Assembly (NCBI GenBank): GCA_002288445.1
Contig: NEUQ01000003.1
Span: 1-45,959, forward strand
DNA: 45,959 bases
Reading direction: 5' to 3'
DNA from: Verrucomicrobiia bacterium Tous-C2TDCM
GTDB taxonomy: Bacteria > Verrucomicrobiota > Verrucomicrobiia > Verrucomicrobiales > DEV007
Shown here: positions 41,563 through 45,959 of the stretch, one piece after another
Layout: each line of letters starts with the position of its first letter
Position numbering within the stretch: position 1 is the stretch's first letter
Program-made: the position numbers and the translations under genes
Notes under the pieces: model-generated
Seen by the model: the letters and a program-made list of their open reading frames with translations, nothing else
What the model was told of the DNA's origin: nothing
Database searches by the model: none

Positions 41563-43359
41563 CTAAATCCTTCCCGCCAACAACTCGCGCTGAAAGACGA
41601 GCTCCTTTGGCAGGTGATCATAAAGGCGCAGATAAAGATCCGCTTCAGAGAGCAACTCCTGGCGGAACTCCTCGCGACTCACGTTCATCAGCTCGTTGAA
41701 CTGCGCTTCGGTGAAATCGAGTCCCTCCCAGTTCAGCTCGTGATAGCGAGGCACCCAACCGAGACTCGATTCGTGTCCACGGCCCTGACCTCGGACGCGG
41801 TCGAAGATCCACTCGAGCACCCGCATGTTTTCCTGAAAACCGGGCCAAAGAAAACGGCCATCCTCACCCTTCCGGAACCAGTTCACGTGGAACATCCGCG
41901 GCAGTTCGGGAATGAGCTTTCGCATTTCGAGCCAGTGCGCGAAGTAATCACCCATGTTGTAGCCGCAGAAGGGCAGCATGGCGAAGGGATCGTGGCGGAT
42001 CTTCCCGATCGCCCCCTCGGCGGCGGCCGTCATTTCCGATCCGAGGTTCGCACCGAGGAAGACTCCATGAACCCAGTTGAAGGCCTGAAAAACAAGCGGC
42101 ATCGTCGTGGCACGGCGTCCGCCGAAAATGATCGCGTCGATGGGGACGCCCTCGGGCTTTTCCCAATCCGGATCGATCGCAGGACACTGCGAGGCGGAGC
42201 AGGTGAAGCGCGAATTCGGATGCGCCGCAGGTGTCCCGGCGTCGGGCGTCCAAGGTTCGCCCCGCCAGTCGATGAGCCCCTCCGGCGCCTTTTCGGTCAT
42301 TCCTTCCCACCAGACATCTCCATCGGGCGTGAGGGCGACGTTGGTGAAGATCGTGTTCTTCCACATGGATGCCATCGCGTTCGGATTCGACTTTTCCGAG
42401 GTTCCTGGGGCGACCCCGAAGTAGCCGGCCTCGGGATTGATCGCGCGGAGACGTCCATCCTTGCCCGGACGCAGCCAGGCGATGTCGTCGCCCACCGTCG
42501 TGACTTTCCAGCCTTTCTCCCGATAGACCGGCGGCGGGATGAGCATCGCGAAATTCGTCTTGCCACAGGCACTCGGAAAGGCGGCGGCGATGTAGCGTTT
42601 CTCGCCTTCGGGATTTTCGACCCCGCTGATCAGCATGTGCTCTGCCATCCAGCCCTCCTCACGGGCGATGACCGAGGCGATCCGCAGGGCGAGACACTTT
42701 TTCCCAAGGAGGGCGTTGCCCCCGTAGCCGCTGCCGTAGCTCCAGATCTCGCGTTCGTTGGGAAAATGGACGATGTATTTGTCAGGATTGCAGGGCCAAG
42801 ACACATCCGTCTTTCCCGCCGTGAGCGGCGCGCCAACGGAATGGACGCAGGGCACGAAATCGCCCTCCTCACCGAGCCGCTCGAGCACGGCGTTGCCCAT
42901 GCGGGTCATGATCTTCATGTTCACCGCGACGTAGGCCGAATCACTCACCTCGACCCCGATGATCGAATAGGCCGAATCGAGCGGCCCCATGCAGAAGGGG
43001 ATCACATACATCGTCCGCCCCTCCATGCAGCCGGTGAAAAGCCCTTTCAGCTTTGCCCTCATCTCGCCGGGGGGGCTCCAGCGGTTCGTCGGCCCGGCGG
43101 ATGCCTGACGGCGGCTGCAGATGAACGTCCGGTCCTCGACCCGGGCGACGTCGGCGGGATCGGAGAGAGCGAGATAACTGTTGGGGCGTTTGTCAGGATT
43201 GAGTTTCCGGAAGGTACCCGCTTCGACAAGCACGCCACAAAGGCGGTGCCATTCCTCCTCTGATCCGTCGCACCAGATGACCTCGGAGGGACGGCAGAGA
43301 GCTACGAGATCCTCGACCCAGGCGAGAAGACGTCGGTGTGTGGTCGGCGGTGTCGGCAT
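41563..43359 (-). CDS. pckG: GTP-dependent phosphoenolpyruvate carboxykinase
   Basis: 598 residues, usual length for the GTP type. It converts oxaloacetate and GTP to phosphoenolpyruvate and CO2, the entry to gluconeogenesis. Signatures: [29 protein letters not shown], kinase loop [12 protein letters not shown] (about residues 264-272), [19 protein letters not shown] and [12 protein letters not shown]. The substrate-binding Arg and the metal Lys/His regions look intact. Two copies of the word ATCCTGACAAA lie in its NPDK codons (42778 and 43189). It is followed downstream by moeA, 165 bp away. Confidence 0.97.
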   Translation of the reverse strand: MPTPPTTHRRLLAWVEDLVALCRPSEVIWCDGSEEEWHRLCGVLVEAGTFRKLNPDKRPNSYLALSDPADVARVEDRTFICSRRQASAGPTNRWSPPGEMRAKLKGLFTGCMEGRTMYVIPFCMGPLDSAYSIIGVEVSDSAYVAVNMKIMTRMGNAVLERLGEEGDFVPCVHSVGAPLTAGKTDVSWPCNPDKYIVHFPNEREIWSYGSGYGGNALLGKKCLALRIASVIAREEGWMAEHMLISGVENPEGEKRYIAAAFPSACGKTNFAMLIPPPVYREKGWKVTTVGDDIAWLRPGKDGRLRAINPEAGYFGVAPGTSEKSNPNAMASMWKNTIFTNVALTPDGDVWWEGMTEKAPEGLIDWRGEPWTPDAGTPAAHPNSRFTCSASQCPAIDPDWEKPEGVPIDAIIFGGRRATTMPLVFQAFNWVHGVFLGANLGSEMTAAAEGAIGKIRHDPFAMLPFCGYNMGDYFAHWLEMRKLIPELPRMFHVNWFRKGEDGRFLWPGFQENMRVLEWIFDRVRGQGRGHESSLGWVPRYHELNWEGLDFTEAQFNELMNVSREEFRQELLSEADLYLRLYDHLPKELVFQRELLAGRI

Positions 43360-43459
43360 GATTCAGACTGGCGCGGAGGCCCGCCCTTGTCCAGAGGATC
43401 GAATGAAGAATCTTGTCAGGGTGAGGGCGGGAATTGGGGTGAGTGATCAGGCGATGCAG

Positions 43460-43477
43460 GGCGGGTTCCCACCCGCC
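43460..43477 (-). terminator. Hairpin directly after the vapC stop codon
   Basis: GGCGGGT-TCCC-ACCCGCC on the plus strand, a perfect 7-bp stem adjoining the vapC stop at 43478. It is a likely 3' hairpin of the vapBC transcript. There is no T-run. Confidence 0.45.
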
Positions 43478-43870
43478 TCAGAAAATCCGGTCTGTCGCGT
43501 CGATCCCGGGGATGCGCTGAAAATGCTGGTCGTAGGTGAGGACCACCGCCCCCGCATGCATCGCGCAGACGGCGATATGAAGATCCGTCAATGGCAGGAC
43601 GACCCCCTCGCGATCGAGTGTCCAGGCCAGCGCCATGGTCGCTTCCCAGCGTTTGTAGCCGTCATCGATGTAGAGCATGCAGGACCAAAGCGCTTCCAAT
43701 TGCTTGAGTGCCTTTTCATTTCGCATACCGCGCCCGACTTCCGCCTTCACCGCTCCACAAGTCGCGAGATCCCTGCTCTGAGCCAGAACTCGAAGCAAGG
43801 CGAGCGGATCTTCGCCATTCCGCATCTTGGTGATATACCAAGACGAATCAACCAGGATGGGGCGGCTCAT
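43478..43870 (-). CDS. vapC: VapC-like PIN-domain toxin
   Basis: 130 residues from the ATG at 43870, overlapping the antitoxin stop by ATGA; the track start at 44194 is upstream of the antitoxin. PIN-domain acidic residues are visible: Asp in ILVDSSWYI, Glu in AVKAEVGRG, Asp in LPLTDLHIAVCAMHAGAVVLTYDQHF and the final Asp of the fold. VapC toxins are Mg-dependent ribonucleases that cleave initiator tRNA or rRNA. The module sits between pckG and tgt, with GC content like its neighbours, so acquisition is possible but not shown. Confidence 0.88.
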   Translation of the reverse strand: MSRPILVDSSWYITKMRNGEDPLALLRVLAQSRDLATCGAVKAEVGRGMRNEKALKQLEALWSCMLYIDDGYKRWEATMALAWTLDREGVVLPLTDLHIAVCAMHAGAVVLTYDQHFQRIPGIDATDRIF

Positions 43871-44133
43871 GAATCTCTCTCGGGTCGGTTGGTGACCTGA
43901 AACGGAGTGATTCCCTCCCCGACGCGAAGTCGCATCGGATCGGAAGCGGGATCGAATGCACTCCGGAGTTCCTCGGGGCTCAATCCCAATCCCTCCTTGA
44001 GAACGTTCAGCAACTTCGCCCGGCGCACGATGTCCCTCAGCGCGATATGGATCGCCTCCGTCTTGGTGGTGGCACCGGTGATCGACATGACACTGTCGAG
44101 CAGGTCGTCGTCCATATTGATGGTGATCTTCAT
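43867..44133 (-). CDS. vapB: VapB-like antitoxin
   Basis: 88 residues. The N-terminus MKITINMDDDLLDSVMSITGATTKTEAIHIALRDIVRRAK is a ribbon-helix-helix of the VapB antitoxin family (type II). The C-terminal 40 residues should bind and block the toxin. It overlaps vapC by 4 bp, the usual order. The promoter-like sequence and a direct repeat overlap its start codon, fitting autoregulation. Confidence 0.88.
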   Translation of the reverse strand: MKITINMDDDLLDSVMSITGATTKTEAIHIALRDIVRRAKLLNVLKEGLGLSPEELRSAFDPASDPMRLRVGEGITPFQVTNRPERDS

Positions 44134-44149
44134 ACCGCCACGATACCGC
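44132..44149. promoter_or_regulatory. Direct repeat over the vapB start, candidate VapBC operator
   Basis: ATACCGC-CACG-ATACCGC: two identical 7-mers with 11-bp period, covering the -10 region and the vapB ATG. The position suits autorepression by the VapBC complex. Confidence 0.45.
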
Positions 44150-44167
44150 TTTCATCCATCTTGTAAA
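44140..44167 (-). promoter_or_regulatory. vapBC promoter, apparently leaderless
   Basis: Minus strand TTTACA (44162-44167), a 16-bp spacer and TATCGT (44140-44145). Six bases separate the -10 box from the vapB ATG, so transcription is expected to start at the initiation codon. Confidence 0.45.
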
Positions 44168-44227
44168 TGTCCACCCCCAACTCCCTGCTGGCATCGCGCC
44201 AAATCCGGGTTATTTCTCCCGCCCGCC

Positions 44228-45361
44228 ATGTTTACCCTCCTCCACACCGACAGCCGCACTGCCGCCCGCCGCGGGCGGATGACTCTGGCGCATGGAGAGG
44301 TGGAGACGCCCTGTTTCATGCCGGTGGGCACCCGGGGCACCGTAAAATCGGTCCACCCGGCCGAGCTGTCCGACCCGGCCCTCGATTGCCGCATTCTCCT
44401 CGGCAACACCTACCACCTCTTTCTCCGCCCTGGGACCGAGGTGCTCGACCACTTCGGCGGACTCCACGAATTTATGTGCTGGCAGCGCCCCATCCTCACC
44501 GATTCGGGCGGTTACCAGGTCTTTTCGCTCTCCAAGTTGCGAAAACTCACCGAAGAGGGCGTCCGCTTCCAGAGCCATCTCGACGGCAGCCCCGTCCATC
44601 TCACCCCAGAGTCGGTGCTGGAAATCCAGCGATCCATCGGCAGCGACATCTGCATGATCCTCGACGAGTGCCCGCCGTTTCCCTGCGAACGGGAGTATGC
44701 CGAAAAATCACTTGCCCTCACCCAACGCTGGGCGGTGCGGGCGCGGGAATGGGTCGCCAAACACCAACCCAAGGGACAGCGCCACTTCGGTATTGTTCAG
44801 GGTTCCTGTTTCCCCGATTTGCGCGAAAGGGCGGCCCGTGATCTCGTCGATCTGGACTTCGACGGCTACGCCATCGGAGGCCTCTCCGTGGGAGAACCCA
44901 TTCCCGAAATGCTCAAGGCCGTCGACATCGCCGCCCCTATTCTGCCGGCCCACAAACCACGCTATGCCATGGGTTTGGGCCAACCCGACCAGCTTCTCGA
45001 GCTGATTTCCAGGGGGATCGACATGTTCGACTGCGTCCTCCCCACTCGCGTCGCGCGAAACGGCACCGCCTACACCGCCGACGGCACCATCAATCTCAAG
45101 AATGCCCGATGGGAAAAGAGCCGTGATCCCCTCGGCCCGACCGGCTCGACCCACCCTCTCTGCGAGGGATTCACCCTCGGCTACCTCCGGCATCTCATCA
45201 AAAATGACGAGCTCCTCGGCCTCCGACTCCTCTCTCTCCACAATCTGGCCTTTTATCTGGACTTGATGAAGCAAGCCCAGCGTGCTATTGAAGGCGGCTC
45301 GTTTGCAGACTTCAAGGAAACCTTCATCCGCCGCTACCGCGCGGGCAGGTCCGAAGCTTGA
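44228..45361 (+). CDS. tgt: Queuine tRNA-ribosyltransferase Tgt with altered zinc motif
   Basis: 377 residues from the ATG at 44228; the track ORF begins inside the antisense vapB. Tgt exchanges guanine 34 for preQ1 in GUN tRNAs. Signatures: PCFMPVGTRGTVK, LGNTYHL, ILTDSGGYQVFSL (active-site Asp), FGIVQGSCF, AIGGLSVGEP, RYAMGLGQPDQLLE and FDCVLPTRVARNG (nucleophile Asp). The usual zinc site CxCxxC before RxYLRHL reads S-T-H-P-L-C (GSTHPLCEGFTLGYLRHL), so two of three cysteines are replaced; the fourth ligand His (LLSLHN) remains. Activity is still likely. It precedes yajC, as in many bacteria. Confidence 0.95.
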   Translation: MFTLLHTDSRTAARRGRMTLAHGEVETPCFMPVGTRGTVKSVHPAELSDPALDCRILLGNTYHLFLRPGTEVLDHFGGLHEFMCWQRPILTDSGGYQVFSLSKLRKLTEEGVRFQSHLDGSPVHLTPESVLEIQRSIGSDICMILDECPPFPCEREYAEKSLALTQRWAVRAREWVAKHQPKGQRHFGIVQGSCFPDLRERAARDLVDLDFDGYAIGGLSVGEPIPEMLKAVDIAAPILPAHKPRYAMGLGQPDQLLELISRGIDMFDCVLPTRVARNGTAYTADGTINLKNARWEKSRDPLGPTGSTHPLCEGFTLGYLRHLIKNDELLGLRLLSLHNLAFYLDLMKQAQRAIEGGSFADFKETFIRRYRAGRSEA

Positions 45362-45402
45362 TCCTCAGAAGAATTTACATCTCTCCCGATCCCGAAAAAT
45401 TC

Positions 45403-45747
45403 ATGATTTCGCCTCTTCACCTCCTCGCCCAAGACGCGCCGGTTCCCGCCGGCGGCGGTCTCGGGATGTTTGTCCCCATGATCCTCATCATGGTGATGTT
45501 TTACTTCATCCTGATCCGCCCCCAGAGAAAAGCTCAGAAGGCCCAAGAAGAAATGCGGAAGAACGTTCGCGTCGGCGACAAAGTCGTGACCATCGGTGGC
45601 GCCCACGGAATCGTTTCCGGCCTGACTGACAAAACCGTCTCGGTCAAGGTGGCTGACGGGCTCAGCATTAAGTTCGATCGTAGCGCCATCGCCACAGTCA
45701 CGGACAGCAAGGCGTCCAAGGAAGAAGAAAACAAGACCGAAGCCTGA
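45403..45747 (+). CDS. yajC: Preprotein translocase accessory protein YajC
   Basis: 114 residues from the ATG at 45403 (MISPLHLLAQDAP); the track starts at an in-frame TTG at 45358 overlapping the tgt stop. One membrane helix (GMFVPMILIMVMFYFILIRPQRK) is followed by the cytoplasmic YajC domain (VRVGDKVVTIGGAHGIVSGLTDKTVSVKVADGLSIKFDRSAIATV). It associates with SecDF-YidC. The order tgt-yajC is conserved across phyla and is usually followed by secD or secDF. The Lys/Glu tail is typical. Confidence 0.95.
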   Translation: MISPLHLLAQDAPVPAGGGLGMFVPMILIMVMFYFILIRPQRKAQKAQEEMRKNVRVGDKVVTIGGAHGIVSGLTDKTVSVKVADGLSIKFDRSAIATVTDSKASKEEENKTEA

Positions 45748-45804
45748 TTTCCCCACCGCTCCCCAGTCCAACACTCTCCCCTGTTCCTCATTTTACCTCT
45801 TACC

Positions 45805-45819
45805 GGGCGCTCGGCGCCC
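45805..45819. other. Short GC hairpin between yajC and the next gene
   Basis: GGGCGC-TCG-GCGCCC, a 6-bp stem with 3-base loop, 13 bp before the next ATG. No T-run follows. It may be a leader structure. Confidence 0.3.
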
Positions 45820-45831
45820 GCTCTCTCCCCC

Positions 45832-45959
45832 ATGCAAGCGCAAGCAGAAACGGCCCCGACTTCTCCGGCAACCACCTCGACTCCGGCTCCGGCAGCTCCC
45901 GTCCCGGCGCCACCCACGACCGCCGAAACGCCCGCTTCGCCTCCAGCTCCAGCTCCAGC
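45832..45959 (+). CDS. Start of a gene with Ala/Pro/Thr-rich N-terminus (truncated)
   Basis: An open frame from the ATG at 45832 to the window end, 42 residues so far: MQAQAETAPTSPATTSTPAP..., entirely low complexity. The position after yajC suggests secD or secDF, but the visible residues show no Sec feature, so this is positional inference only. The frame is also open upstream to the yajC stop and would encode a hydrophobic stretch (LFLILPLTG) if translation began at a CTG at 45781; a signal peptide with a rare start cannot be excluded. Confidence 0.5.
   Translation, partial: MQAQAETAPTSPATTSTPAPAAPVPAPPTTAETPASPPAPAP

Noticed and set aside
41614-43263. 549-residue plus ORF
   Set aside because: It is an antisense shadow of pckG.

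Overview
The window (about 46 kb, GC-rich) reads as chromosomal DNA of a Gram-negative bacterium of the PVC superphylum, most likely Verrucomicrobiota. The main evidence is the PVC-type cytochrome/DUF1549 and dehydrogenase-HEAT-cytochrome proteins, a DUF5069 protein, an SHD1-like secreted protein, two bactofilins, and a kdsA-lptC-lptA-lptB-hpf cluster that implies an LPS outer membrane. This placement is inferred from gene content; no rRNA is present. Genes are dense, with no gene-free stretch over 300 bp, no tRNA or rRNA, no insertion sequence and no CRISPR array. Most start codons lack an obvious Shine-Dalgarno sequence and many follow a pyrimidine-rich tract.

Left part (1-13 kb): a truncated DUF1549 cytochrome gene (-); a secreted proline-rich protein; a three-gene minus-strand unit (lipoprotein, prenyltransferase-like alpha-barrel protein, squalene-hopene-cyclase-like enzyme); a flavin disulfide oxidoreductase; two bactofilin-family genes, the second with zinc ribbons; nadA; a DUF5069 gene; and a large secreted TPR protein.

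Middle (13-31 kb): a trypsin-like protease with a C-terminal YARHG domain; an AsmA/YdbH-like giant protein overlapping a lipoprotein that looks like a YnbE-YdbL fusion; a convergent second AsmA-like protein with perfect in-frame 9-bp and 6-bp tandem repeats; an SMP-30/gluconolactonase-like protein and a small membrane protein; a PVC-type dehydrogenase-HEAT-cytochrome c protein; then a minus-strand run of a Ser/Thr kinase, a ClpX-like ATPase without zinc domain, and an SHD1-like secreted protein.

Right part (31-46 kb): kdsA-lptC-lptA-lptB-hpf (Kdo synthesis, LPS transport, ribosome hibernation); LD-carboxypeptidase convergent with an L,D-transpeptidase; squalene/phytoene synthase; DAHP synthase; moeA; GTP-dependent PEP carboxykinase; a vapBC module; tgt with an altered zinc motif; yajC; and the start of one more gene. 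Envelope biogenesis is the recurring theme: LPS transport, AsmA-like lipid-bridge candidates, peptidoglycan enzymes, bactofilins and squalene/hopanoid-type chemistry.

The signals most worth following are an over-represented word ATCCTGACAAA always in one reading frame, the YdbH/YnbE-YdbL arrangement, the squalene-cyclase operon, the tandem repeats in the second AsmA-like gene, the degenerate zinc site in Tgt, and leaderless-looking promoters at moeA and vapBC.
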